Part shown: piece after piece, positions 1 through 10,070 of the stretch
Layout: every line of letters starts with the position of its first letter
Position numbering within the stretch: position 1 is the stretch's first letter
Assembly: GCF_000315625.1 (NCBI RefSeq)
Contig: NW_005434578.1
Location: forward strand, 191,687 to 235,385
Direction: 5' to 3'
Length of the DNA stretch: 43,699 bases
Source: Guillardia theta CCMP2712
Lineage: Eukaryota > Cryptophyceae > Pyrenomonadales > Geminigeraceae
The notes under the pieces: model-generated
Seen by the model: the letters and a program-made list of their open reading frames with translations, nothing else
What the model was told of the DNA's origin: nothing
The model's database searches: none
Made by a program: the position numbers and the translations under genes

Positions 1-467
1 CATGTTGTCCTCCTCTCCTCATCTGAAGAGAGCATGTTGTCCTCCTCTCCTCTCCTTGACTTGTCGCTCCTCTCTGTACAGGCATCACAATCACCTTTCA
101 ACTCGCCTTCCTTTTGTTACTCCTGCACTCTTGGATATTTCCAGCATCTTGCCAATTGAATCCTCGTTTTTATCGTTGGCGCGATGAGGCACTCATGCTA
201 GTAAAAGGTGCACGATCAAAGACAAGTGTGTGACCAACAAGTTGGTGTAAATTGATATTAACGAAGCTGCTCCATTTGCATGTAAACATGTACAAATAAG
301 GAATGTTGAAAACTGTTGTTGGTGGAAATTACATGAACAGTCTAGAATGTGAGCTCATGGGCTAACAGACATTTGACTTGTGTTCTGCTTCTACGATTGG
401 AGGTGTAGGAGTCTGAAGAGCTTGTCTGCAGGTCATGGAAGATCTTGAAAAGAATTTCAGCAAGCTG
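1..467. other. Left edge, no gene recognised
   Basis: I see no convincing coding exon here. The first 60 bases carry a direct repeat of a 20-base motif (catgttgtcctcctctcctc) at 1 and 32. The stretch lies just past the stop codon of the minus-strand coiled-coil gene, so positions near 400-467 are probably its 3' untranslated region. Confidence 0.4.
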
Positions 468-2831
468 TCATGCAGCAATGTTGAAACCACTATATCTGAA
501 GCTCCTGGGGAAAGAGGGGGGAGGGGGAGGCCTCGACAGGCACATGGAGGGGCTTCAGGAGAAGTCGGGGATGCCCAAGAGGAAGAGAGAAGAAGATGAT
601 GATGTTTATTGGCATGAGGAGGTGGAGGAGGAGGAGGAGGAGGAGGAGGAGGAGGCGGAGGATGGGTGAGGAGGAAGAGGAGGCGGAGGATGATGATGAT
701 GGGCGAGACTTACTTGAGATCAGCACGAGGAGAAGGAGCGGGTGACCTGATAGGAGAAGAGACCTCTTTATCGCCCGCACGTTCCTCCTTTTCCTCCTCC
801 TTCTCCTTCTGCTCCCTCTCCAGCCCAGACACCAACCCTCCTTTCCTCTCTGCTTCTCCCTCCCTCCCCTCCCCTCCCTCCCCCTCCTCCTTGTTTTGCA
901 GATGAAACGAGAAGAAGCTCATCATCCTCGACGCTCTCTGCTCGCTTGTCCTCTGCAGCGTATTCCGGACGAGCAGCATGCGCGACGAGTGACTCGACTC
1001 CAGCTTCATGGCCCCGTCCACCCTGCTGACCTCGTGCTGAACGATCTCCCTCGCCAGCTCCTCCGTCGCCCTCCTCCTCTCCTCCTCCAGCTTCGCTGCC
1101 TCCTTCCTAGCAAGGCTGAGAGCCTTCCCCGTAGCCTCTGCCTCCTCCTCCTTTCTCCGGTGGGCTCGCTGGAGGTTCTTGTGCTCTTCCTGTAAGCCCT
1201 TCAAGGCTCCTGCTTTATCCTCTGCCTCCTGCTTCCACCGCTTCCTCTCTTCCTCCTCGCTCCTCAGCGAGTTTCGTAGAACAGCAACGTTAGCACAGAC
1301 CATGTCAAGCTCCTCTGACAGCTCGGCTTCCTTCTTCTTCCTCTCCTCCACCTCCTCCTCCATCTTCCTGACGGAGGTCGAGAGCCGCAGAACCTCTTCC
1401 TCCGCCTCCTTCCCCGTCAGCTTCAGTCGATCGATCATCTCGTTCATCAGCTTCTCAGTCCTCTCCTTCTCTGCCCGCAACCGATCCAACTCCTGCTGCT
1501 GCAGTGCTGCCTGCCTTGCCGCCTCCTGCTCCAGGTGTGTGATAGTCTCCAGAGCCCTCGTCCTCTCCATCAGCAGCTCCTCCTTCTCCTTCCCTTCCTC
1601 CTCCAGCTGCAGCCTGACAGACTTCAGCTCCTCGTCTATCTTCCCGTTCACCCGGCTCAACGTTGCATGCCGCACGCTCAAGTCATGGAGGCTCTTGGAG
1701 GCAGTTTGTGCCTCGTTCCTCGCAGCGTACAACTCGGAGGTCAGAGCTTTCTTCTCGGAAAGATGCTTGCTCCTCGTCTGCTCCCGCTCCTCCGACATCT
1801 CCTTGTTCTCTCCCTCCAAACGCTCCAAGTCTCCTCTCAGCACCCCAGTCTCTTCCTCCAGCTCCCTCACCCTGCTCGACAGCCCTGCCACAGCCTGCTC
1901 CAGCTGCCTTATAGTCATCAGCTGCTCAGATATCTCCGCCTCCGCCTTGGCTGCCGCCGCGATCCTCTCCGCATGCGCCTTGTTGCTCATGTGGTGGGCG
2001 AACGCAATCTCTTCGTTGACGGTCTTGACCCTCCGGTCAAGGATCGTTTTCTCCCGGTCCAGGTCGGCTATCCTCCTATCCTTTTCCTCCATCATCTCAC
2101 TGATCAGATCGTGGTTCTCCGCGTCCAGCGCTTCTCCTGTCAGTGTGCTGAACACCTGCCGGGCAGCGTCACGGCTCGTCTGATCCTTGCAGCAACGACA
2201 GAGAGTAGCAGGGGAAAATAGGAGCGGGCAGAGGCAGAGGGAGAGAGTGCGAGAGGGGGAGAGGGAGGAAGATTGAGTGGGAGAGGGAGAGGTAGAGTAA
2301 CAGAGCAAAAAAGAGAAGCAAAGAATCGAAGCCCGCCCCCCCCCCCCCCCCCCTTCGCGCAACAGCAGGCCCGGCACACACCTGAGAGATTTGAAGTACA
2401 AGTTCCCTCCTGTGCTCCTTTTCCCTGACGCCTTCGATCGCCTGCCGTGCGATCGTTCCAAACCCGAAGGAGAAGGCATACAGACCGAGATACAACTTCT
2501 CGATCGTCTCCTCTCGCATCCCCGTTTTCCTGAGTTGACCATGATCGAGACCTGCCGCGGACAGCAGGCTCCTCCCCTCCTCCTTCCATGTCGGCAGGAC
2601 CGTCTCCTCCACGCTCTGCAGCAGGTTGTATGCAGTCGTGGTGGACTTGATCAGATCGGAGTTCCTCAGCTCCAGCAGCTCGTTCAGAACTGCCTCCCAC
2701 GTGCTCAGCCCCAGCGACACGGTCGGTCGTGCATGCCGCTCCTCCTCCAGCATGACGGTGGTGCTGTTGTGCTTGTCCTGGTCCAGTGAAGACGGATCGC
2801 CCTCATCAGACGCCTTCCTCCTTACCATCAT
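468..2831 (-). CDS. Coiled-coil protein, three exons, function unknown
   Basis: Three exons read in one frame: 2831-2382 (starts ATGATGGTAAGG, ends phase 0 before gtgtgtgcc), 2185-714 (acceptor ttgctgcaag, ends phase 2 before a strong gtaagt donor) and 504-468 (acceptor ctctttccccag, ending SGFNIAA and stop). The product is about 650 residues. The first ~150 residues are mixed and partly hydrophobic (YLGLYAFSFGFGTIARQAI) and look globular. Residues ~190-580 are almost continuous heptad-like coiled coil rich in E, K, R, Q and L. The tail before the last exon is low-complexity E/G/R. It is divergent from another coiled-coil gene, with 527 bp between the start codons. No family was recognised; a cytoskeletal or ciliary scaffold would be a guess. 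The first intron holds a run of about 17 C. Confidence 0.75.
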
Positions 2832-3358
2832 GGCACACAAGGTCTAACCGCTGAACAAACCCGTTCACACGAGGCGTCTCATTCACACAGCATTAGCCAT
2901 GCACCGCGGCATATTCCACCAAGAGATACATCCATGCAGTCTGTATCGGCTAGCTCTCTCCTCAGTCTCTGTATCCTGCCCTCTCCTCTGTCCTCCTCCT
3001 CCTCCTCCCTTCCTCCCCTCAGCTCCTCTAGGCTGCGCCGCAAGGCCCATTGCGGGAGCAAGCCACCAACGGCTCTTATTCCCGTTACGGAAAAATAACG
3101 GGCAAACCCGGCAAGGATCGGGGAAACTACGAACTTGCTTGCAGTTGGCCGAATGGAGAGGGTCAGGACCTTTGTAATATCTACTATAGCCTCTATTATA
3201 ATAATGATAACCTTCTACCCATGGGTCTCTACATCAATTCGCCCCCTTTCTTAGCTCTTGTTACCTCTGCTCCTCCCTTCCCAGCAAACCTCCCCGCCCT
3301 CCTAGCTCGTTCCTGGTCACCCACCGGCCTTCCCTCCGATCTCCAACCCTTGCTCAAC
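2832..3358. other. Shared upstream region between two divergent coiled-coil genes
   Basis: The 527 bases between the two start codons should hold both promoters and 5' untranslated regions. An open frame continues upstream of the plus-strand gene from 3050, including ATG at 3050 and 3221, so the start there is not certain. It contains a short AT-rich patch at 3174-3206 (taatatctactatagcctctattataataatgat in a CT-rich context) that could be a core promoter element; this is inference only. Confidence 0.35.
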
Positions 3359-5146
3359 ATGTGCCATGATCAAGAGAAGAACCAGGCGAACGCATGGAAG
3401 GAGTGCGACTCTGACGGAGATGTCCTGATAGCAGAAGATGGCTTCGAGAGTGCGGGAACCGAGGTTGTGCAGCAGGCGCAAGAGCCGCACGGCTCCCCAG
3501 TCAAGAAGAGGCGGACCAACACCCAGGCACAGCAGCATGACACCAGCAGTGACGAGATGCTCGACGAAACGGCAGACCCTGAAGACGATAAGACGGACAT
3601 CAAGAGCCCCGAGGACCTCCCTCAGGTCTCCAGAGACCAGCAAGAGCTCGTCAGCAGCAGCTCCATCAAACAGGAGGCAGAGGCAGAGTTGGAGGAGCTG
3701 AGCAACAAGTGCAACGAGCTGAGAGAGAGCGTGAAGGCGCTGGAGCAGAAGAAGACAGAGAAAGAGCTCAGCCTGGCCTCCCTGGCTAAGCAGCACAAAG
3801 CCACGCACACCGAGCTTGACAACCTCAGGCAAGAGCTCAATGAAAAGGAGGAGAGAGGTGAGCAGCTCTCGGAGGAGCTCCTTCAAAGGGAGGGCAGTCT
3901 GCAGGCATGCAAGCAGGAGAGGGATGTCGTGGTGAAGGAGCTTACGGCGCTGCGGGAGGAGGCAGAGAGGGGAAGGCAGGAACTACAAGACATCAGCGAA
4001 CTCAGGAGAGAGTATCAAGCTATCAAGGATGCACTTACTGCTGGCAAGACTAGCAAGCAGGCGGCAGAGGCAGAGTTGGAGGAGCTGAGCAACAAGTGCA
4101 ACGAGCTGAGAGAGAGCGTGAAGGCGCTGGAGCAGAAGAAGACAGAGAAAGAGCTCAGCCTGGCCTCCCTGGCTAAGCAGCACAAAGCCACGCACACCGA
4201 GCTTGACAACCTCAGGCAAGAGCTCAATGAAAAGGAGGAGAGAGGTGAGCAGCTCTCGGAGGAGCTCCTTCAAAGGGAGGGCAGTCTGCAGGCATGCAAG
4301 CAGGAGAGGGATGTCGTGGTGAAGGAGCTTACGGCGCTGCGGGAGGAGGCAGAGAGGGGAAGGCAGGAACTACAAGACATCAGCGAACTCAGGAGAGAGT
4401 ATCAAGCTATCAAGGATGCACTTACTGCTGGCAAGACTAGCAAGCAGGCGGCAGAGGCAGAGTTGGAGGAGCTGAGCAACAAGTGCAACGAGCTGAGAGA
4501 GAGCGTGAAGGCGCTGGAGCAGAAGAAGACAGAGAAAGAGCTCAGCCTGGCCTCCCTGGCTAAGCAGCACAAAGCCACGCACACCGAGCTTGACAACCTC
4601 AGGCAAGAGCTCAATGAAAAGGAGGAGAGAGGTGAGCAGCTCTCGGAGGAGCTCCTTCAAAGGGAGGGCAGTCTGCAGGCATGCAAGCAGGAGAGGGATG
4701 TCGTGGTGAAGGAGCTTACGGCGCTGCGGGAGGAGGCAGAGAGGGGAAGGCAGGAACGTGAAAATCTCGACACAAATCTTGAGCGCTTGCGAGTAGAGCA
4801 GCAGACGTTGACGTCGGAGCTGACGAGAATGACGACTGAGCGAACGACAGTCGGTGTAGAGCTGACACTCGCGATCGACATGAGGGCCCAGGCAGAGGCA
4901 GAGTTGGAGGAGCTGAGAAGCAAGTGCGAGGAGCTGAGAGAGAGCGTTAAGAGGCTGGAGCAGCAGCAGGAGAGCAAGAAAACGAATGCCAAGGCACTTG
5001 ACCGGGAGCAAGAGACACTGGAGGCTATGAAGAGTCAGCTCAAGAACCTGCAGGAGGAATACGACACGCTCAAGAGGAGCAGCGAGGCTGGCAATGGGTC
5101 TGCTTTCTCTAGATTCTTCCTCTTTGGTGGCAGGTCAACCCAGTGA
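3359..5146 (+). CDS. Repeat-containing coiled-coil protein
   Basis: One uninterrupted frame of 595 codons from ATG 3359 (MCHDQEKNQANAW). The same frame is open back to ATG 3050, but those upstream residues are P/L-rich and look untranslated. Residues 1-105 are acidic and polar with a basic cluster PVKKRRTNT, a possible nuclear signal. From residue ~107 there are three copies of a 129-residue unit (AEAELEELSNKCNELRESV...), the third truncated at about 102 residues. A diverged fourth copy of the unit start lies at about 4894. The rest is coiled coil, ending SAFSRFFLFGGRSTQ. No intron is needed, unlike the neighbours. No family can be named; coiled-coil matches to myosin-like or SMC-like proteins would be compositional. 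The repeats make length variation by unequal crossing-over likely. Confidence 0.75.
   Translation: MCHDQEKNQANAWKECDSDGDVLIAEDGFESAGTEVVQQAQEPHGSPVKKRRTNTQAQQHDTSSDEMLDETADPEDDKTDIKSPEDLPQVSRDQQELVSSSSIKQEAEAELEELSNKCNELRESVKALEQKKTEKELSLASLAKQHKATHTELDNLRQELNEKEERGEQLSEELLQREGSLQACKQERDVVVKELTALREEAERGRQELQDISELRREYQAIKDALTAGKTSKQAAEAELEELSNKCNELRESVKALEQKKTEKELSLASLAKQHKATHTELDNLRQELNEKEERGEQLSEELLQREGSLQACKQERDVVVKELTALREEAERGRQELQDISELRREYQAIKDALTAGKTSKQAAEAELEELSNKCNELRESVKALEQKKTEKELSLASLAKQHKATHTELDNLRQELNEKEERGEQLSEELLQREGSLQACKQERDVVVKELTALREEAERGRQERENLDTNLERLRVEQQTLTSELTRMTTERTTVGVELTLAIDMRAQAEAELEELRSKCEELRESVKRLEQQQESKKTNAKALDREQETLEAMKSQLKNLQEEYDTLKRSSEAGNGSAFSRFFLFGGRSTQ
3676..4755 (+). 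repeat. Three tandem 387-bp in-frame coding repeats
   Basis: Units start at 3676, 4063 and 4450 with an exact 387-base period. The same 9-base landmark (gagttgga) ends at 3693, 4080 and 4467. Copies 1 and 2 appear identical base for base on reading. Copy 3 is identical to about 4755 and then diverges into unique coding sequence. The period is 129 codons, a multiple of three but not of seven. Confidence 0.9.
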
Positions 5147-5623
5147 GGTCACAGGAGGCCTTGAAATGTCAGATGATGACGGAACTGAAGAAGCCGAGGA
5201 GGTGATTGTGTTGTGGTGACGTCTTTCTCTATGATAGAAGAGGTTTGCGGCAGAGATACGTTGAGATCCTGTCTTTTGAGAGTGTGGTGTTATGAGACCT
5301 TTTTGGTTTCAAACATGAATTTGGAAAGAACAATCGAGCCCCTCGTTCATTCACTCGTGCTATTGCCGCCTCCATTAGTCCCTGCCTTAAGTTGGCTCGT
5401 TCGAGCAAACAACAAACTTGCCTGGATACGACAACAGGAAAATCAATGCAAGGATATATCCATTACAGGTACAAGAGCGAGGAGGTTTCAAACAGGGATC
5501 TCAACACCACCTATTGCTCTTCAGGCACAAATCCACCGCGGAGAGACGAGGAGCCGACGAGGCCTTGTCTAGGTCTTCTGATTCATAATGAAACAACTAG
5601 GGGCGATTCTTCCTTCTCCTGCT

Positions 5624-5693
5624 GATGCTGCTGATGCTGCTGATGCTGCTGCTCTATCTTCTGCTGCAGCAGCAGCAGCAGCTGCTGATTCTG

Positions 5694-5750
<57 letters not shown>

Positions 5751-5795
5751 CTCGTCCTCGTCCTCCTCGTCCTCCTCGTTCTCCTCCTCGTCCTC
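5624..5795. repeat. CTG and TCGTCC microsatellites
   Basis: A tract of tgatgctgctgatgctgctg and GCAGCA triplets passes into a (TCGTCC) hexamer array. The tract is open in several frames, but only as homopolymeric peptides, so it is not evidence of coding. Confidence 0.9.
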
Positions 5796-5929
5796 TCCTC
5801 CCGTCGAGCACAAACTTCCTTACCGTCAAAGATTACTTAACTATCCGTTACGAACGTTTCGATGCGATGCCACGACATGGGAGGGAGGGAATAATAAAAT
5901 GATTGAGGGAGAGGGAGAGACAAAGAAGA

Positions 5930-6160
5930 TAGGGGAGGAGCGAGGAGAGCGAGGAGAGCGAGGAGGAGAGAGGAGGAGCTAGGAGGAGAGAGGGGGAGAG
6001 AGGAGGAGAGAGGGGGAGAGAGGAGCTAGGAGGAGCTAGGAGGAGCTAGGAGGAGCTAGGAGGAGCAAGGAGGAGAGAGGAGGAGAGAGGAGGAGAGAGG
6101 AGGAGAGAGGGGAACGAGGAGGAGCTAGTAGGAGAGACGATGAGGAGCTAGGAGGAAGAG
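5930..6160. repeat. GGAGGAGAGAGGAGGAGCTA minisatellite
   Basis: Irregular units of ggaggagagag and ggaggagctag alternate over about 230 bases, with runs of the same unit next to each other (four aggagctag units near 6022-6065, several ggaggagag units near 6070-6110). Confidence 0.85.
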
Positions 6161-6226
6161 AGACATGTTTCGAAGCTGCCTGTGGGCTGAATGCATAACG
6201 TAGGAGGAAAGGGATAGTAAGGGAGA

Positions 6227-6290
6227 GGCAGTGAAGGAAAGAAGTGCATTTATCCCTTGTCAGTGAAGGAAAGAAGAGCGTTTATCCCTT
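6227..6290. repeat. 31-bp tandem duplication
   Basis: Two adjacent copies of cagtgaaggaaagaagtgc followed by atttatcccttgt differ by two bases. Confidence 0.8.
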
Positions 6291-6500
6291 GTACTTAGCC
6301 TCGATGGAATCAGCCTAACGGGGGCATGTAAAGAGAGACAATGATCTGACTGCTCACGTCTAGACACACGTGTTCACTTCATACTTCATTTCACTTCATA
6401 CTTCACATAAACATTTACTTCTTGTCATTAGTTTGCTTTCTAATCTCTCCAATTCCTGCTCCGTTCCAGGTCCTGCTGCCCTTCTTTTCGTTGTGCAGCG

Positions 6501-7992
6501 ATGGAGTGCAGACAAAGTTTGCTGCTCGTGGGTCTGTTGGCGATGGTCGGTTGTGCTCATGGATTCTTCCGAGGAGATCCTGTGAGTCCCGGATCCACTC
6601 TGTGCTCCACCGCATCCTCGTCCTCGTCCTCGTCCTCGTCCTCATCCTCCTCGTCCTCATCCTCCTCGTCCTCCTCGTCCCCCCTTCACCCCTTATCCTC
6701 CTCCTCTTCACCCTGATCCCACTGCCACTACATCCTCCTCCTCTTTTTCACCCGCCAACCCTCACAGTTGTTCCTTCCTCGCGTCTTCAGCCGGCATGTC
6801 TGTGAGAGGCTTCTGACTATCAGAGCAGGTGCAGACGTTCAAGAGGATGCAGTTCCAAGGCAAGCGGACGATGTGGAGCGACGTGCTCGTCGGTCAGGGC
6901 CCCTTGTACGCCGTCGATCGATCGGTGAGCAGAGCATGAGGAGACGAGGGAGATGGAGTGGGTGAGAGAGGAGGGAGACTAGATGGAAGACAGGAGAAGA
7001 GAGGGAGTTGATGGTCCAGTGTAGTGGTGGATGTACACACATACCCAAAGTTGAGTAGATGCGCACTCTGAATAGAAGAGATGTAGGAGAGGGCGTTCGA
7101 GGTCGGACAGATGTTTCGAGACAGGACAGGAGGATGATGGTTTTGTGATCATTGCGGAACAGGTGGAGCTGAACTATCCTTACAACGACATCGCGGCATC
7201 GGACACGCTAAAGATGCAGCTTGCGTACGATCACGAGAAATTTTCGAGGTGAAGAGAGGGAGAGCAGGATCAAAAGAGATTGACAAAGTTGAAAGCGAAT
7301 GGATCACAGTATCTGATGGGAACGGAAATCACCTTGACGTGTAAGAGAATGGATGTGTTGTTATCTTCTCACCTTCTTTCCTTGCCTCTTGTTCTCCTTT
7401 TATTTTTTAATGTCCTCCTGCTGCATTTCTTTCCATTTCCTAGGGGTATCTTGTCCTCTTCTCTCTCTTCCTATCTGGCCTGCTTGACCCTTTCCTCCGT
7501 GTTTCCTCAGTACAAACTCTCTTGCCCATGTTGATCTCCTCCTCTCTCACTGCCTGCACTTTTTCTCTTCCTCTCCTGATCTCTTGGTGCAGGCTGACCG
7601 TGGAACTTGTTTACTCTGGCAATGAGATCCATGAGATTCGTCACAAGTACAGATACAAGTAATGCTCCTCCTCCCCCTCCTCCTCCCTCCTCGTCTTCCT
7701 CTTCCTCTTCCTCTTCCTCTTCCTCTTCCTCTTTTGTTGCTTCACCTCTTCCTCCCTCCTCTTCCTCCTCTTCTTTCTTCTCTTGCTTCCCCTCCTTCTT
7801 CCCCTCCTTCTTCCCCTGCTTCTGCTTCTCGTCTTCTAATTTTTCCCGCAGGCAAGTTGAGCCTCACGAGCCTCATCCTGATCGCATCACCGTCGAGTAT
7901 CACTGGTACCAGCCCTTCCCGTCCCCTATGCCCCATTCTCACCCATCCCACCCTGCTGCTGCTGCTGCTGCGGCTGCTGCTGCGGCTGCTGC

Positions 7993-8043
<51 letters not shown>

Positions 8044-8061
8044 GGCTGCTGCTGCGGCTGG

Positions 8062-8125
<64 letters not shown>

Positions 8126-9227
8126 CCTGGTGCTGCTCCTGGTGCTGCTCCTGGTGCTGCTCCTGGTGCTGCTCCTGGTGCTGCTCCTGCTCTTGGTCCA
8201 CCAGCTCCTCCTGCTCCTCCTGCTCCTCCTGCTCCTCCAGCTGATTGTCGCGCTCCTCTCAACCATGGCAGGATCTCCGAGGCAGATACCGACACTCGCA
8301 TGGGGTTGGACTTTCTCTTCGCCGCTGGCTGCTGCGTCACCGTCCTCGTAGTCTTTGTGGTAGGCTGCAGCAAGAGGGTGGAGGAGAAGAGAAGGGAGGA
8401 GAGAGGGAGGAGAACGAGGAGGGGAAGGAGGGAAGAAGGAAGGAGGAGCGAAAGTGAGGAAGAAGCGAGAGGGGGGTGCGGTGGTGGTCGGAAGGAAGGG
8501 AAGGTATTCATGCAGAATCGAGGAGAAATGAGAGGGCAGGAAGGAGTTGGGAGAGAGGATGAAGGAGGGGGATGTGACTGCATGGAGCAGACTTCCTCGG
8601 ACAACGGGGATCTTTCGGCCAAGAGGGCCATCGTCGTTCCTGAGTATGAGAACCCTGAGGCTCGCAAACCCAAGGTGAATCGCCTGCAGCTTCTCATCTT
8701 GCTCTTCCTCCTACTCCTCTTCCTTCTCCTCTTCATGCTCCTGCTCCTCGTCCCCTTGGTTCTCCTCGTCCTCGCCCTCTCCAACTTCTCCTCCTCCGCC
8801 GCCGCCTCCTCCGGTCAGCCTCTTCATCTCCCTGTGCTCATGGTGTGCGGCAGATCAAGAAGTTTCTGCTCTTCGACAAGGAAAGCGAAGCGACAGGAGG
8901 GCGAGTCATCGGAGACAACGACACCGAGAGCATCGTCACCAACGCCGAAGAAGAAGTTGGACCCCTCCCTTTCCCTTCCCGTCCACCCCCTCCTGCCTCC
9001 CTCCTCCCCTTCCCTCCTATCCCTCATTCACTTCCCTTGTCCTGCTCCGTTCCTCTTCTTCCCCACCCCCACCCTTGAAAGCCTTCAGCCCGCCACCCCT
9101 GTTCCTTCCTCCCCTCCCCTGCCTCTGCTCCTCCTCTGCCTGTCCGCAGGTGTTAACTCGCGGTTGGCAGGGGCTCCGAGCTCGGAAGGTGGAGGAAAGA
9201 CCAAGCGATGCTAAGAAGGGCGAGTAG
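6501..9227 (+). CDS. Single-pass type I membrane protein, unknown family
   Basis: Nine exons chain without frame conflict: 6501-6581, 6829-6924, 7163-7248, 7593-7658, 7852-7905, 8272-8359, 8591-8674, 8854-8955 and about 9150-9227. The product is about 245 residues. It starts with a clear signal peptide (MECRQSLLLVGLLAMVGCAHG), then about 110 luminal residues (LYAVDRSVELNYPYNDIAA; LTVELVYSGNEIHEIRHKY), one hydrophobic helix (LDFLFAAGCCVTVLVVFVVG) and a polar cytosolic tail (PEYENPEARKPK; IKKFLLFDKESE; ending DAKKGE). Introns carry large CT and CTG microsatellites. The 8360-8590 segment is purine-rich and open, so the exon at 8591, whose acceptor is weak, could instead be continuous with exon 6. 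I do not recognise the family; secretory-pathway or cell-surface location is inferred from topology only. Confidence 0.65.
6609..6690. repeat. TCGTCC microsatellite in intron 1
   Basis: A tcctcg hexamer array interrupted by tcatcc lies in the first intron of the membrane-protein gene. Confidence 0.85.
7666..7740. repeat. CTTCCT microsatellite in intron 4
   Basis: Repeats of cctcctccc and ttcctc between the donor at 7659 and the acceptor at 7851. Confidence 0.8.
7951..8243. repeat. Long CTG/CAG microsatellite in intron 5
   Basis: About 180 bases of gctgctgctg with occasional gcggct, then a gctcctggt array and gctcctcct units. It lies between the donor at 7906 and the acceptor at 8271. Poly-Ala, poly-Leu, poly-Ser and poly-Gln frames here are artefacts of the repeat. 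Confidence 0.9.
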
Positions 9228-9932
9228 AGGAAGAGGAACGACAGAGAGTGCGCGAAGAGGGTAGAGACACCGAGGAGGAGGAGGAGGAGGAGGACAAGGC
9301 AGGAGGAGGAGGAGGAGGAGGAGGAGGAGGAGGAGGATTTGAAGTAGTCGGTGATTTCAATTATTGAGCTCAAGTATCGAGTCAAAAGCATAAATACAGG
9401 GAAAAAAATTCACAGAGGTAAAGAAAAGGAAAAGAGAAGAGAAGAGAGGGAGAAGCGAAGAACAATAGATCTCAACGAAGACAGGACGAAAAGGAGAGCA
9501 GGGGAGGATTCGGGTTAATGAACATGGAGGAAGGAGAGGCGAAGGAGAAGGAGGAGGGAACGATAACGATAGAGGGGGGGAGGGGAGGGGAGGGGTTCTT
9601 GTTCATGAGACAACACAGGAGCAGCCACCCTTGATGGTTCCTTCCCCTGCTATCGCCGTTGACTGCGCCATCGACTTGCTGCAGTCTCAATCAGAAGACC
9701 TTGAGATGAAACGCAACGCGGATCAAAGGCAGGGACGAGGATGACCACGAGGAAGTGAAGGAAAAGCGAGAGAAGTGATGGTTATGGTGGAGGTAGTGGT
9801 GGTGATGCTGAGGAGAAGGAGGAGGAGGAGGAGGAGGAGGAGGAGGAGGCAGAAAGAGGACGAGGAGGTAGTGGTGTAAATGGAGGAGGATAAGGGGCAG
9901 GATCAGGAGAAGAGCAGCCTTAGGTCAGCTAT
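9228..9932. other. Convergent intergenic region, GGA-rich
   Basis: It lies between the end of the plus-strand membrane protein and the end of the minus-strand kinase. It holds GGA arrays at about 9270-9335 and 9818-9850 and a short GAGGGG tract near 9572-9595. No exon was seen; both 3' untranslated regions probably occupy the edges. Confidence 0.5.
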
Positions 9933-10031
9933 TCACCTGCCCATGGGGCTTATCTCCACTGAAGGATCAGGCAGGCCTGGAAGGCCCTCGAGCTCCTGTA
10001 GCATCTCTGCAACATCGTCAGCATCAGTCAA

Positions 10032-10070
<39 letters not shown>

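Larger units (their letters stand above)
5147..6500. other. Intergenic, microsatellite- and minisatellite-rich
   Basis: No exon was recognised. It contains a GCT/CTG-type run (5624-5690), a TCGTCC-type hexamer array (about 5695-5795), a GGAGGAGAGAGGAGGAGCTA-type minisatellite (about 5930-6160) and two 31-base direct copies of gtgaaggaaagaag(t/a)gc(a/g)tttatcccttgt around 6227-6290. The last ~130 bases are AT-richer and lead into the signal-peptide exon at 6501. Confidence 0.6.

Noticed and set aside
3050-3358. Coiled-coil gene starting at ATG 3050
   Set aside because: The extra 103 codons are P/L/Y-rich and unlike the polar protein that follows. ATG 3359 is preferred, though not proven.
7662-8351. 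Long Ala-, Leu-, Ser- and Gln-rich open frames on both strands
   Set aside because: They are translations of a CTG/CTCCTG microsatellite that sits inside an intron bounded by good GT-AG sites.
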